NCBI RefSeq assembly: GCF_001189235.2
Contig: NZ_LFIP02000002.1
Span: 930,411-994,410, forward strand
Direction of reading: 5' to 3'
Length of the DNA stretch: 64,000 nt
Source: Bradyrhizobium embrapense
GTDB taxonomy: Bacteria; Pseudomonadota; Alphaproteobacteria; Rhizobiales; Xanthobacteraceae
Of the stretch, positions 47,551 to 56,348 are shown in pieces. Under the pieces are notes generated by a model, which was not told the DNA's origin, did not search any database, and saw only the letters and a list, made by a program, of their open reading frames with translations. Positions within the stretch are counted from its first letter, which is position 1. The number at the start of each line of letters is the position of its first letter. A program made the position numbers and the translations under genes.

Positions 47551-48162
47551 ATGACCTGGTCCTTCCTGCTGACCACCCTGATCGTGGTCGCCTCGCCCGG
47601 CACCGGCGTGCTCTACACCCTGGCGGTGGCGCTGACCCGCGGCTCGCGCGCCAGCGTGGCGGCGGCGTTCGGCTGCACGCTCGGGATCGTGCCACAGATG
47701 ATCGCGGCGATGCTTGGGCTGGCAGCCATCCTGCACACCAGTGCCATGGCGTTCGCGGCGCTGAAATGGGGCGGCGTGGTCTATCTGCTCTACATGGCCT
47801 GGCAGGCGCTGCGCGAGCGCGGCGCGCTCGCCGTCGATACCGAGATCAAGCCGCGCTCGCGCGGGCGGGTGATCGTGACCGCGATCCTGATCAACATCCT
47901 CAATCCAAAGCTGTCGATCTTCTTCCTCGCCTTCCTGCCGCAGTTCATCGCGGTCGACGAACCCTACCCGCTGACGCGGATGGTCGAACTCAGCGGCGTA
48001 TTCATGGCGATGACCTTTGCGGTGTTCGCGGTCTACGGGCTGTTCGCGGCGTCGGTGCGCGACCGCGTCATCACCCGGCCGAGGGTGATGGCCTGGCTGC
48101 GGCGCAGCTTTGCCGCGGGCTTTGCCCTGCTCGGCGCCAAGCTCGCCTTCGCGGAGCGTTGA
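47551..48162 (+). CDS. LysE/RhtB-family exporter
   Basis: The 203-residue protein has six hydrophobic segments, an N-terminal VASPGTGVLYTLAVALTRGSRASVAAAFG and LINILNPKLSIFFLAFLPQFI, as in LysE carriers. It is only distantly similar to the LysE protein at 21.7 kb by inspection. The substrate is unknown. It is convergent with the small Lys/Ala-rich gene. Confidence 0.9.
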   Translation: MTWSFLLTTLIVVASPGTGVLYTLAVALTRGSRASVAAAFGCTLGIVPQMIAAMLGLAAILHTSAMAFAALKWGGVVYLLYMAWQALRERGALAVDTEIKPRSRGRVIVTAILINILNPKLSIFFLAFLPQFIAVDEPYPLTRMVELSGVFMAMTFAVFAVYGLFAASVRDRVITRPRVMAWLRRSFAAGFALLGAKLAFAER

Positions 48163-48193
48163 GTTCGCATTCGCCCCCGGGGCTTGCAGCAGG

Positions 48194-48221
48194 CAATAAA
48201 AAAGCAGGCCTTGCGCCTGCT
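48194..48221 (-). terminator. Terminator of the Lys/Ala-rich peptide gene
   Basis: On the minus strand AGCAGGC-GCAAG-GCCTGCT is followed by TTTTTATT. It lies 73 bases beyond the stop of the 24-residue gene and is oriented for it. It also faces the end of the LysE gene. Confidence 0.75.
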
Positions 48222-48293
48222 ACCTTGCCTGGGGTGGCGGTCCGGATCGGGTGCCCGGGCAGGGCAAGAGCCGCTACCCGGGCCAGAAATTCG

Positions 48294-48368
48294 CTACTTC
48301 TTGGCGGCCTTCTTCTTGGTGGCCTTTTTCGCCTTCGCCTTCTTCGCCTTCTTCGCTTTCTTAGCCAT
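48294..48368 (-). CDS. 24-residue Lys/Ala-rich histone-tail-like peptide
   Basis: The ATG follows an AGAGG site at 6-base spacing. The product is MAKKAKK followed by repeats of K-A-K and A-K-K ending AAKK, about 60% lysine. Its own ribosome site and intrinsic terminator make it a plausible transcription unit. It resembles isolated H1/HctA-like tails, so nucleic-acid binding is likely but unproven. The complementary strand also reads as a Phe/Ala-rich frame, which is an artefact. Confidence 0.65.
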   Translation of the reverse strand: MAKKAKKAKKAKAKKATKKKAAKK

Positions 48369-48796
48369 AGTATCCTCTCAGGGTTTCATGGATTGAACGC
48401 GACTCCGAGGCATGCTTGGCGGAGGGCCAGCCTCGCAACATCCTCACTAGCAAACTCAGCAGATTCGGAGGCTGCTGCCGCGTGCTGTCACCACGCTGTC
48501 ATCGTGTTATCCACAGCTGTTACGTGTTTTCGCCAGTTTTTCGCCAGCGTGCGCGTGTCACGCATCGCTGCATCGTCGCATCCGTCATGCTTAACGATGC
48601 GCAAACGGCCGGTTCGGGAATCTTCATCAATTCAAAACCACGGCGCGGATTGGCGCGTGGCGGGTGAGAGTCCGTTAAGCGGCGCGGCCGCATCCTGTCA
48701 CGCAAGGCAACGGGGATTGCCATTGGGAGAAACGCCTCAAGGGGCGGACGGTCATTTCAGGAGAGGCGAGGCCGATACGGGTCTCGAACAGGGGCG
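48369..48796. other. Divergent intergenic region with one DnaA-box match
   Basis: No gene is supported. It lies between the Lys/Ala-rich peptide gene and the diguanylate cyclase. The only clear short motif is TTATCCACA at 48507-48515. Confidence 0.4.
48507..48515 (+). promoter_or_regulatory. Consensus DnaA box (single)
   Basis: TTATCCACA is the exact DnaA-box consensus. A single nine-base match is close to chance frequency for a window of this size, so function is unproven. There is no cluster of boxes or AT-rich unwinding region. Confidence 0.25.
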
Positions 48797-50011
48797 ATGT
48801 TGAGCGTTCCGACGCTTTGGACGGTATTCGTTATCAATTTTCTCGCGCTCGGCCTGATCTGGGCCTATGTCGCGCGCAGCTATCCAGCTTTCGGCGCCGC
48901 GCGGTTCTGGACCGCGTCCGCACTCACGGCGTCCACTGGGGCCGCCTGCGCGATGCTCCGCGTCATGATGACGGATTCGCTGCTGCCGCTGCTCGCGGCG
49001 GGGACGCTGATGGTGTTCGCCGCCGGCCTTGCCGCGATGGGCATCGAGCGCTTCTACGGCAAGCCGGTCGGCTGGCGCAGCACCGCGCTGTCCACCGCAC
49101 TCGCCTTCGCCGGCCTCGGCGTCTTCATCTTTGCCTATGACAGCATGCCGATGCGCATCGTGGTCTACACCACAGCCCAGGTCATGCCGCTGGCGTTGAC
49201 GCTGAAGCTGCTGCTGTCGCCCGAGAACGGCCGCGTCAGCCCCGGCGCGCGGCTCGCCGGCATCGTCGCCTCGGTGCTGATCGGCATCTATGCGCTGCGC
49301 CTCGTCGGCGCCGTGCTGCAGCCCGGCGAGTTCGGCTTCGTTCGCTTCAATGCGAGCCAGTCGCTGGTGATCCTGCTGATGGTGTTCCTGTCGATGGCGC
49401 TCAATTTCGGCTTCCTGCTGATGGCGATCGACCGGCTGCGCAACGAGGTCGCCGACCTTGCGCTGCTCGACGATCTCACCGGCGTCGGCAACCGCCGCCA
49501 ACTGTTGCAGCGGCTGACCGAGGAATGCGCTCGCTCCGACCGGAACGGCGAGGCCTTCGCGCTGCTGGTGATCGACCTCGACGGCTTCAAGGGCATCAAC
49601 GACACCCATGGCCATGCCGCCGGCGATGCCTGCCTGCAGCACTTCACGCTGATGGCGCAGACGAGGCTCCGCCCGGGCGACATGCTGGCCCGCACCGGCG
49701 GCGACGAGTTCTGCATCGTGCTGCCGTCCTCGACGCTGCGCGAGGGCGCGATGATCGCGCGCCGCGTGCTGGAGGTCTGCCGCGCCGACGCCGAGCAGTG
49801 CACCGGCAACGATATTCCGATCGCGGTCTCGATCGGCGTCGCGCAATGGACCCGCGAGATCGGCCTCCACCCCGACCGCCTGGTCGCCGCTGCCGACCAC
49901 GCGCTCTACGACGCCAAGAAGGGCGGCAAGAACGGCTACGCGACCTACGAGCCGAAGCTGCCGCCCGACATGGTCGATCTGGTGAAGGCGAGCCTGCGCC
50001 AGAGCGCCTGA
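48797..50011 (+). CDS. Membrane-bound diguanylate cyclase (GGDEF)
   Basis: The 404-residue protein has about seven hydrophobic segments (1-210) and then a C-terminal GGDEF domain. The active-site loop ARTGGDEFCIVLP (GGDEF 301-305) is intact and the allosteric inhibitory I-site RPGD lies at 292-295, five residues upstream. It should synthesise cyclic di-GMP under product control. The N-terminal membrane region may sense an unknown signal. It is monocistronic. Confidence 0.92.
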   Translation: MLSVPTLWTVFVINFLALGLIWAYVARSYPAFGAARFWTASALTASTGAACAMLRVMMTDSLLPLLAAGTLMVFAAGLAAMGIERFYGKPVGWRSTALSTALAFAGLGVFIFAYDSMPMRIVVYTTAQVMPLALTLKLLLSPENGRVSPGARLAGIVASVLIGIYALRLVGAVLQPGEFGFVRFNASQSLVILLMVFLSMALNFGFLLMAIDRLRNEVADLALLDDLTGVGNRRQLLQRLTEECARSDRNGEAFALLVIDLDGFKGINDTHGHAAGDACLQHFTLMAQTRLRPGDMLARTGGDEFCIVLPSSTLREGAMIARRVLEVCRADAEQCTGNDIPIAVSIGVAQWTREIGLHPDRLVAAADHALYDAKKGGKNGYATYEPKLPPDMVDLVKASLRQSA

Positions 50012-50047
50012 GCGTGCTAACTGGGAGCGACACAGGATCCTTCCGTG

Positions 50048-50662
50048 ATGCATCGCCTGCTCGCCACACTTCTTGCACTCGTCCTGTCGTCCGCCGCATC
50101 AGCCGAAACTGATCTTGCGGCGATCGCGCGATCGCAGGGCACGCCGGAGATTCCCGGGTTGAATATGGTGTGGCTGTCGCCGTGGGGCGACGTCGCCAAA
50201 TCCCATCCCTGGCGCAACATCATCGTGCACCAGACCGAAGGTCCAGCCGGCTCGGCACGAAATGGCGCCGCCGAGCAGCACAAGAACCCGACACGCCGCG
50301 GCGTGATGGTCTGGGTCGAAACCGACGGCACGGTCTATTGGGCGGTCGCCGACAATCTGGTCCCGACCCACACCGACGGCGCCGACCGCAACGACAACAA
50401 GTACATCGACAACAGCAAGACCTATCGCCAGGTCAACAAGGACACCTCGATCGGCGTCGAGTTCGCCGGCAATTACCCCGACGTCACCAAGGGCCCGACC
50501 GACGCGCAGGTCGCGGCCTGGCGGGTGCTCGTGAAGCTGCTGCGCGCCCGTTACGGCATCCCGCTGGAGCGGGTCTATGCGCACAACTGGATCGACTTCA
50601 AGGACGCCCGCTACTGCGAGGGCTGCGCGCTCGCGACCATGGCACGAGAGTGGGGCGAGTAG
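50048..50662 (+). CDS. N-acetylmuramoyl-L-alanine amidase (exported)
   Basis: The 204-residue protein has a signal peptide ending ASAE and an Amidase_2 core with IIVHQTEG (His), a mid motif GTVYWAVADNLVPTHTDGA and YAHNWIDFKDARYCEG, giving the zinc ligands. It cleaves the bond between MurNAc and L-Ala in peptidoglycan. A GTG at 50045 is a minor alternative start. The downstream gene is a frameshifted one. Confidence 0.88.
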   Translation: MHRLLATLLALVLSSAASAETDLAAIARSQGTPEIPGLNMVWLSPWGDVAKSHPWRNIIVHQTEGPAGSARNGAAEQHKNPTRRGVMVWVETDGTVYWAVADNLVPTHTDGADRNDNKYIDNSKTYRQVNKDTSIGVEFAGNYPDVTKGPTDAQVAAWRVLVKLLRARYGIPLERVYAHNWIDFKDARYCEGCALATMAREWGE

Positions 50663-50748
50663 CGCCGAGCATTTCTGGGGACGGCCGGGTGAGCTGGCGC
50701 ATCACGGTTGACCTGCTATTTGTGGTCACCGGATTTAAGGGCCGCTCG

Positions 50749-51184
50749 ATGTTTCGACAGTTTTGGTTTGGCGCCGCGATCCTGTGCGCCTTGGCTTCCC
50801 GCGCGTGGTCGGCGGCGGGGTCGTCCGTGCCGTTTGCCGACGGTGGTTATATTCCGGACTACTTGAAGATCGTCCGTCAATACAATGCAAGCGGCGATGA
50901 ATTTCGCATCGAGGGAATCTGCAAATCAGCCTGCACGGTGTTCCTCGGCATCCGCAATGTCTGTGTCCAGCGCGATGCGCAACTGATGTTTCACGCTGGC
51001 CATGACCTTGCGGAAAACCGTACCGGTCCGGACTCGCGTGCGAGCCAGGCGCTGCTTTCTCGTTACAATGAAGCATTGCGGCGAAGGCCATCACATGGAC
51101 ACAGAAACATTCCATACGATGGAAGGTCGCGTGTTGATCGAGCGCTTCGGCTATCGGGAGTGTTCACCGGTGCCGGTCCCATAG
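50749..51184 (+). pseudogene. Exported ClpP-like (COG3904-type) protein gene broken by a frameshift
   Basis: The first frame encodes a signal peptide (FWFGAAILCALASRAWSA) and a ClpP/crotonase-like core with GICKSACTVFLGIRNVC and AQLMFHAGHD, where the Ser of SACT is the expected nucleophile. Near 51086-51096 the continuation switches to the next frame (HHMDTETFHTMEGRVLIERFGYRECSPVP, stop at 51184), which matches how such proteins usually end. Staying in the first frame gives an unrelated tail to 51276. A single one-base insertion explains it. It may be real decay or a sequencing error. Confidence 0.65.
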
Positions 51185-51324
51185 GATGGATCGACGTCAG
51201 GGACGTCCGCTATTGCGGATGCCATATTCTTGCATCACGCCCGTGGTGTAGCTTGGCCCCGTACGCGCGGGTCTGAAAGCGCCGCCCTCCGGCTCCAACC
51301 GTCCGCCCCAGCAAGGATCGAGAT

Positions 51325-51798
51325 ATGACGTACGCAATTACCACAAGGTTGGCATCTTTATTGATCGGCCTTGCGGTCGCGGCGCTGCTCGCGCTCGGCG
51401 CATGGGCGCCGGCTGTTGCCCAGGATGCGGTCGTCGCAACGCTTCCCCAGGATATTCATTTCGAGGGACCCGCCGGAGCGGTGGGGATCGCTGTTCTCTT
51501 TGGCGACCCGAAGAAGGCGGGCGTGTTTTCGGAGCGGGTGAGGATCCCGGCCGGCTTCAAGATCATGCCACATTGGCACGGTGAGACACGAACGGCCGTG
51601 GTTCTGGCCGGCACCTTCTATTACGCGAACGGTGATCAGTGGGATGAGAGCAAATTCAAGGCTTACCCGCCCGGCTCGTTCTTGATCGAACCTGCGAAAA
51701 TATCCCATTACGCGATGGCCAAGGACGGCGAGGTCGTTCTTCAAGCGACCAGTGTCGGTCCGAGCAGCACCATCAGGATCGACCAGGCGAAGCAATAG
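51325..51798 (+). CDS. Exported cupin domain protein
   Basis: The 157-residue protein has a signal peptide ending AVAQ and a single cupin barrel: IPAGFKIMPHWHGETRTAVVLAGTFYYANGD gives the His-x-His ligands and PPGSFLIEPAKISHYAMAKDG the second motif. The family is common in the periplasm of Bradyrhizobium. The reaction is unknown. It lies alone between the frameshifted gene and the L,D-transpeptidase. Confidence 0.85.
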   Translation: MTYAITTRLASLLIGLAVAALLALGAWAPAVAQDAVVATLPQDIHFEGPAGAVGIAVLFGDPKKAGVFSERVRIPAGFKIMPHWHGETRTAVVLAGTFYYANGDQWDESKFKAYPPGSFLIEPAKISHYAMAKDGEVVLQATSVGPSSTIRIDQAKQ

Positions 51799-51962
51799 GC
51801 TGGCGCCATTTTCAGCCGGAACCGGCGATCGCGGACGATGGGTATCGCAGAACCGGAGCCGGCGTTAACGACGCTTGGCGATTTCCAGCCCGGCCGACAT
51901 CGCTTCGAGGCTTGTTAAAACTTGCCTTGTACCTCCTCCAGACACGGGACCAGGGGAGAGGT

Positions 51963-52850
51963 ATGGGTAAGCGGGCCAAACGCAAAAAGACCGAGGCGCT
52001 CGCGCTGCCGGTGGCGGCAAGAGTTGCAATTGGCGCTGTGGCGGCTGTCGCATTGGGGTACGGTTTGCTGTGGCGGCCGGCGAGCGTTCAACCGACACGG
52101 AAGCAGGTTGCGCACCAGGTCCCGGCGCCATCGGCTCCTGTACCATCCACGCCTGTGCCATCGGCTCCCATTCGCGTAGCGGCGTCGGTCCAGGCTGCAG
52201 TGCCGGCTCCGGTTCCAATTCCGGTCCCGGCGCCTCGGGTCGAACCACCAAGAATCGAAACGCCAAAAACCACTGACGCTCCCGGAAAATTTGTTCGGCA
52301 GGTGGTCGACTACACAAGTCACCAGACGCCGGGCACCGTCGTCATCGACACCGGAAACACGTTCCTCTACCTCGTTCTGAACGACGGACAGGCGATGCGC
52401 TACGGCATCGGTGTCGGCCGCGAAGGTTTCGCGTGGTCCGGTGAACAGACCGTGGCCCGCAAGGCAGAATGGCCGGACTGGCGTCCGCCGGCGGAGATGA
52501 TTTCGCGCCAGCCTTATCTGCCGCGGTTCATGGCTGGCGGTCCCGGCAATCCGCTCGGCGCCCGGGCGATGTATCTCGGCGAGACCGAGTATCGAATTCA
52601 CGGCACCAACAAGCCCGACACGATCGGCAAGCGGGTGTCGTCCGGATGCATCCGGCTGACCAACGAGGACGTCGCGGACCTCTATGATCGGGTGAAGGTC
52701 GGAGCAAAGGTGATCGTGCTTCCGGCACAAGCTGCCCATCGACCATCCCAGGGCGCGCCGCCCTACACCGCCTCGACGCCGGACCCGGCGTCGCTGTCGA
52801 ACCGACCCTCGGCAACGAACGTGCAGGTGCAGTCATCTGACCGAAGCTGA
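51963..52850 (+). CDS. L,D-transpeptidase (YkuD domain)
   Basis: The 295-residue protein has a basic N-terminus, one transmembrane anchor (VAIGAVAAVALGYGLLW, 21-37), a Pro/Ala-rich linker (about 48-104) and a YkuD domain with H213 (IHGTNKPDTIGKRV) and C229 with R231 (SSGCIRLTNEDV). It forms 3-3 peptidoglycan cross-links or attaches proteins to the wall. The ATG at 51963 follows GGGGAGAGG. Confidence 0.93.
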   Translation: MGKRAKRKKTEALALPVAARVAIGAVAAVALGYGLLWRPASVQPTRKQVAHQVPAPSAPVPSTPVPSAPIRVAASVQAAVPAPVPIPVPAPRVEPPRIETPKTTDAPGKFVRQVVDYTSHQTPGTVVIDTGNTFLYLVLNDGQAMRYGIGVGREGFAWSGEQTVARKAEWPDWRPPAEMISRQPYLPRFMAGGPGNPLGARAMYLGETEYRIHGTNKPDTIGKRVSSGCIRLTNEDVADLYDRVKVGAKVIVLPAQAAHRPSQGAPPYTASTPDPASLSNRPSATNVQVQSSDRS

Positions 52851-52967
52851 CCACGGCCACCCGGGGCGCCAGTGCCCCGCCGCTTGCGGCAGCGAGGAGC
52901 GATTTGGCTCCCGCGGCCGCACCTTCCCCTGTTGAGGGGAAGGCCTGTGTCGAGGCGAAGGCCTTGT

Positions 52968-53360
52968 TCAGGCGAACGCCTTGGGAAGATCGGCCGACGG
53001 CTTGGTGACAATCTGGTGCGCATCGCGCCAGAGCAACTCGCGCTGACGCGAGGTCGTGATCGTGCGCACCGGTAGCCCGCCCTCCTCGAGCAGCCAGGCG
53101 CAGTAGCGCGCGCGGCTGATCGCTTCGCGGGCTTCGGGGTCGAACCAGCAAATGCCCCAGATCGAATTGCGCCGCTTGAAGTGCCGCGCGATGCGGCCCG
53201 GAATCGGCAGATGCTGCCCGAACCAGTCGAACTGCTCCGACAACTCGTGTCGGATCCAGTCCGGGCAGCCGTTCCGGTGGATGTACCAGGACGCACGAAA
53301 GAAGCCGCTCTCCACGCGGCTGTGCGGGTGGATGAGCGGTGTAACGAACCGCAAATACAT
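52968..53360 (-). CDS. Conserved hypothetical protein
   Basis: The 130-residue protein begins MYLRFVTPLIHPHSRVESGFFRASWYIHRNGC and has many Trp, Tyr and His residues, giving a constrained look unlike random frames. No family motif is recognised. It is convergent with the L,D-transpeptidase. Confidence 0.65.
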   Translation of the reverse strand: MYLRFVTPLIHPHSRVESGFFRASWYIHRNGCPDWIRHELSEQFDWFGQHLPIPGRIARHFKRRNSIWGICWFDPEAREAISRARYCAWLLEEGGLPVRTITTSRQRELLWRDAHQIVTKPSADLPKAFA

Positions 53361-53672
53361 GGCGACACGGCGCGACGCCGTGTTGCGTCACGCCCCTCGT
53401 AGCCGGATCAAATGAATGGAAGAACAGCCGCGATGCGGCGTTCAGCGCGTGGCCGATCGCCGATCAACCGATCGGGCGGTCAGATGTATCGATCTACGCT
53501 TCATGCCGCCCCCCTCGTGCGCGCTGGAACGGCGCGACATCGCGCCGGGGGCACAGCACATACACCCGCAAGGGCGCGACGGCAAGCGGCGTAGGATGAA
53601 GTGATACCCATCGATCTCGTGCCGCGCGGCGGGATGATGGGTATCGCTGCGCTCCACCCATCCTACAGGCAA
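53361..53672. other. Intergenic region with a palindrome
   Basis: Bases 53591-53666 hold GTAGGATG ... CATCCTAC ends with inner arms GATACCCATC/GATGGGTATC, another dispersed palindrome. The rest contains no supported gene. Confidence 0.5.
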
Positions 53673-53700
53673 CAAAAAAGCCGGCGTTGCCGCCGGCTTT
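53673..53700 (-). terminator. rpoH intrinsic terminator
   Basis: On the minus strand AAGCCGGCG-GCAA-CGCCGGCTT is followed by TTTTGTT. It lies about 27 bases beyond the rpoH stop. Confidence 0.85.
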
Positions 53701-53726
53701 CGTGTCTGTTGGCTTGCGCCGTGCGA

Positions 53727-54623
53727 TCAGTGCGCGGCTTCCAGAGCGGCTTCCTGCCGGGCAATTGTGCCCTTGACGGCCGACTGCACCTTTTCGAAGG
53801 CGCGGACCTCGATCTGCCGCACGCGCTCGCGCGACACGCCGAACTCGGCCGCGAGGTCCTCCAGCGTCATCGGCTCATCCGCCAGACGCCGCGCCTCGAA
53901 GATGCGGCGTTCGCGCGGGTTGAGCACGCCGATCGCCCCGGTCAGGGCCTGACGACGATGATCGAACTCCTCGCTCTCGGCCATCATGGCTTCGGCGTTG
54001 GGCGAGTTGTCGACCAGCCAGTCCTGCCATTCGCCGGCTTCGCCGTCGTCGCGGATCGGGGCGTTGAGCGACGCGTCGCCGCCGAGGCGGCGGTTCATGT
54101 CGATCACGTCCTGATCGGTCACGCCGAGGCGCTTGGCGATCAGCTTGACCTGGTCGGGGTGGAGATCACCCTCTTCCAGGGCCGAAATCTTGCTCTTCGC
54201 CTTGCGCAGGTTGAAGAACAGCTTCTTCTGGTTCGCAGTGGTGCCCATCTTCACGAGCGACCAGGAACGCAGAATGTACTCTTGTATTGACGCCTTGATC
54301 CACCACATGGCGTAAGTGGCGAGACGGAAGCCCTTCTCGGGCTCGAATCGCTTCACCGCCTGCATCAGGCCGACATTGCCTTCCGAGACGACCTCGGAGA
54401 TCGGCAAGCCGTAGCCACGATAGCCCATGGCGATCTTGGCCACGAGCCTGAGATGGCTGGTGACGAGCTTATGCGCCGCGTCGCGATCGTCGTGCTCGCG
54501 CCAACGCTTGGCGAGCATGTACTCCTGCTGGGGCTCCAGCATGGGGAACTTGCGGATCTCGGCGAGGTAACGTGAAAGGCCGGATTCTCCATTGAGGACC
54601 GGCAACGTAGCTGTACGGGCCAT
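53727..54623 (-). CDS. rpoH: RNA polymerase sigma-32 factor (heat-shock type)
   Basis: The 298-residue RpoH-class sigma factor starts MARTATLPVLNGESGLSRYLAEIRKFPML. Region 2 carries ATYAMWWIKASIQEYILRSWSLVKMGTTANQKKLFFNLR, whose end (QKKLFFNLR) is the RpoH box. Region 4 ends LAAEFGVSRERVRQIEVRAFEKVQ. Bradyrhizobium has several rpoH copies and I cannot tell which this is. A GGAGGG site precedes the ATG. No ROSE-type thermosensor hairpin was recognised in the leader. Confidence 0.93.
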   Translation of the reverse strand: MARTATLPVLNGESGLSRYLAEIRKFPMLEPQQEYMLAKRWREHDDRDAAHKLVTSHLRLVAKIAMGYRGYGLPISEVVSEGNVGLMQAVKRFEPEKGFRLATYAMWWIKASIQEYILRSWSLVKMGTTANQKKLFFNLRKAKSKISALEEGDLHPDQVKLIAKRLGVTDQDVIDMNRRLGGDASLNAPIRDDGEAGEWQDWLVDNSPNAEAMMAESEEFDHRRQALTGAIGVLNPRERRIFEARRLADEPMTLEDLAAEFGVSRERVRQIEVRAFEKVQSAVKGTIARQEAALEAAH

Positions 54624-54839
54624 TCGAGCGCCCTCCAGTGGTTCAGGCCCCCGATAGCGGCGGGCCAGGCAGGTGGCCGCTGGGTTAAAGCCGGCCATGC
54701 TGCGATGTTCCGCGTTGGATATTCAACGCAGGTGCAACATACACCAAACTGTCCGTGATAGGGAAGGATTGCTGACGTCACGTCCCCGTGTGGCAGCTAT
54801 AACCTGTTGTCATAACAAGGCTTTTCATCAGAGGGTGCG

Positions 54840-55853
54840 TCATACCGCCGCTGCCAGCGCCTGTTGCAGGAGAAGCAAATCCTCCGGCAGGGCCGACTCC
54901 CAGTGCAAAAGTTCCCCGGTGCGGGGGTGCTCCAAAGCCAGCAAATAGGCGTGGAGGGCCTGCCGGTCGAGCGCGGTAAGTGCGTGCTTACCTTCCGGGC
55001 TGAGCTGCCCGGCCTTGGTCTTGAAGTGCGCGCCGTAAACGCTGTCGCCCATCAGGGGATGGCCGAGATGGGCGAGGTGCACCCGGATCTGATGGGTCCG
55101 CCCGGTCTCGAGCCGGCAGGCCAGGAGTGAGGCGACCGGCTTGCCGTCGCGGCCGGCAAAGCTCTCGCACACCTCGAAATGGGTGATCGCCTCGCGGCCG
55201 CCCGGGCGGACGGCCATTTTCTCCCGGGCATGCGGGTGGCGGTCGATCGGGGCGTCGATCGTGCCGTGGGGCCGGTTCGGCACGCCCCAGGCGAACGCCA
55301 TGTAGCCGCGCTCCATCGGCCCGGTGCGCCCGTGATCGGCGAATTGCGCGGTCAGCGACTGGTGCGCCTGGTCGTTCTTGGCAACCACCATCAGCCCTGT
55401 GGTGTCCTTGTCGAGCCGGTGCACGATGCCCGGCCGCTTGACCCCGCCGATGCCGGACAGGCTGCCGCCGCAATGCGCGATCAGCGCGTTGACCAGCGTT
55501 CCCGAGGCGTGGCCGGCAGCGGGATGCACAACGAGCCCCCTGGGCTTGTTGATGACGATGATGTCGTTGTCCTCGAACACGATGTCGAGCGCGATGTCCT
55601 CGCCCTGAGGCTGGGCGGGCACGGCCTCCGGGACGTCGATTATGATCGTATCGCCGGTGGCGACATGATAAGCGGGGTCGCGGACGACGGCGTCCTTGAC
55701 GGTCACGGAACCGGCGAGGATCAGCGCCTTCAGCCGGGACCGCGACAGCTCCGAAGTGCGCTGTGCGAGCACGCGGTCAAGCCGGGCCGAGTCCTCGTCG
55801 CCTGTGACGATGACCTCCAGCTTCCGACCGCCATTCGAAGAAACCTGATTCAA
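54840..55853 (-). CDS. rluD: RluA/RluD-family 23S rRNA pseudouridine synthase
   Basis: The protein is 337 residues. The S4 domain (about 10-80: RLDRVLAQRTSELSRSRLKALILAGSVTV) is followed by the catalytic domain with the Asp in PGIVHRLDKDTTGLMVVAKND and RTHQIRVHLAHLGHPLMGDSVYG. RluD modifies 23S rRNA helix 69. The TTG start at 55853 (AATCAG next) has an AGG site 5 bases upstream, and another TTG at 55868 is possible. A divergent small gene starts 31 bases away. rpoH follows on the same strand after 216 bases. Confidence 0.9.
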   Translation of the reverse strand: MNQVSSNGGRKLEVIVTGDEDSARLDRVLAQRTSELSRSRLKALILAGSVTVKDAVVRDPAYHVATGDTIIIDVPEAVPAQPQGEDIALDIVFEDNDIIVINKPRGLVVHPAAGHASGTLVNALIAHCGGSLSGIGGVKRPGIVHRLDKDTTGLMVVAKNDQAHQSLTAQFADHGRTGPMERGYMAFAWGVPNRPHGTIDAPIDRHPHAREKMAVRPGGREAITHFEVCESFAGRDGKPVASLLACRLETGRTHQIRVHLAHLGHPLMGDSVYGAHFKTKAGQLSPEGKHALTALDRQALHAYLLALEHPRTGELLHWESALPEDLLLLQQALAAAV

Positions 55854-55883
55854 ATCGACCTGTTGCAAAGATAGAGCCTTGTG

Positions 55884-56219
55884 ATGACCGACACCGCTGT
55901 GACCGAACCGACCCCCGACCAGGCCGCGCTGATCGCGCGGGTTCGGCGCATGATGCTGATCGCGGGCCTGACCTCGGCATTGGCCGTGGCCGTCGTGTTG
56001 ATCGCCATCGGCTACCGCCTTTATCGCAGCGAGGGAAGCCCCGTTTCCGTATCCGACGTCACTGCTGCGTTGCCGAAGGGCGCCCGCATCGTCGCAACCG
56101 GCGTCGCCGGCGAACGGCTGGTGCTCACGCTTGATATAGGCGGTGCAACAGAGATCCGCACATTTGATGCAAAGACACTGAAACCTGTCGGCAGGCTGAG
56201 CTTCGTCAACGAACCCTGA
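55884..56219 (+). CDS. Small membrane-anchored hypothetical protein
   Basis: The 111-residue protein has one membrane span (MMLIAGLTSALAVAVVLIAIGYRLY) and a C-terminal beta-rich domain (ARIVATGVAGERLVLTLDIGGATEIRTFDAKTLKPVGRLSFVNEP) that is probably periplasmic. The family is often annotated as DUF6476-like. It is divergent from rluD, a constant arrangement in alphaproteobacteria as I recall. The function is unknown. Confidence 0.8.
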   Translation: MTDTAVTEPTPDQAALIARVRRMMLIAGLTSALAVAVVLIAIGYRLYRSEGSPVSVSDVTAALPKGARIVATGVAGERLVLTLDIGGATEIRTFDAKTLKPVGRLSFVNEP

Positions 56220-56348
56220 TCGAAGCAGTCGCGAAGCCGCGCAGGCAATCCGCAACCAATAGCTGCAGCGTATTTTTTGCGCATGCGTTCGCGCATCGAG
56301 AATGTGTGCTGCCATCTTTTCGGCCGAGTTGCACGCTCAGCTTGCGCC

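Noticed and set aside
48184..48396. Phe/Ala-rich plus-strand frame
   Set aside because: It is the complement of the Lys/Ala-rich peptide. The minus strand has the ribosome site and terminator.
50170..51276. 368-residue plus-strand frame spanning the amidase and the frameshifted gene
   Set aside because: Its first half is out of frame with the amidase. Only the part from 50749 is meaningful, and that belongs to the frameshifted gene.
53727..54840. ROSE-type RNA thermometer in the rpoH leader
   Set aside because: The leader does not show the U(U/C)GCU-type pairing to the Shine-Dalgarno that I would expect, so I did not call it.
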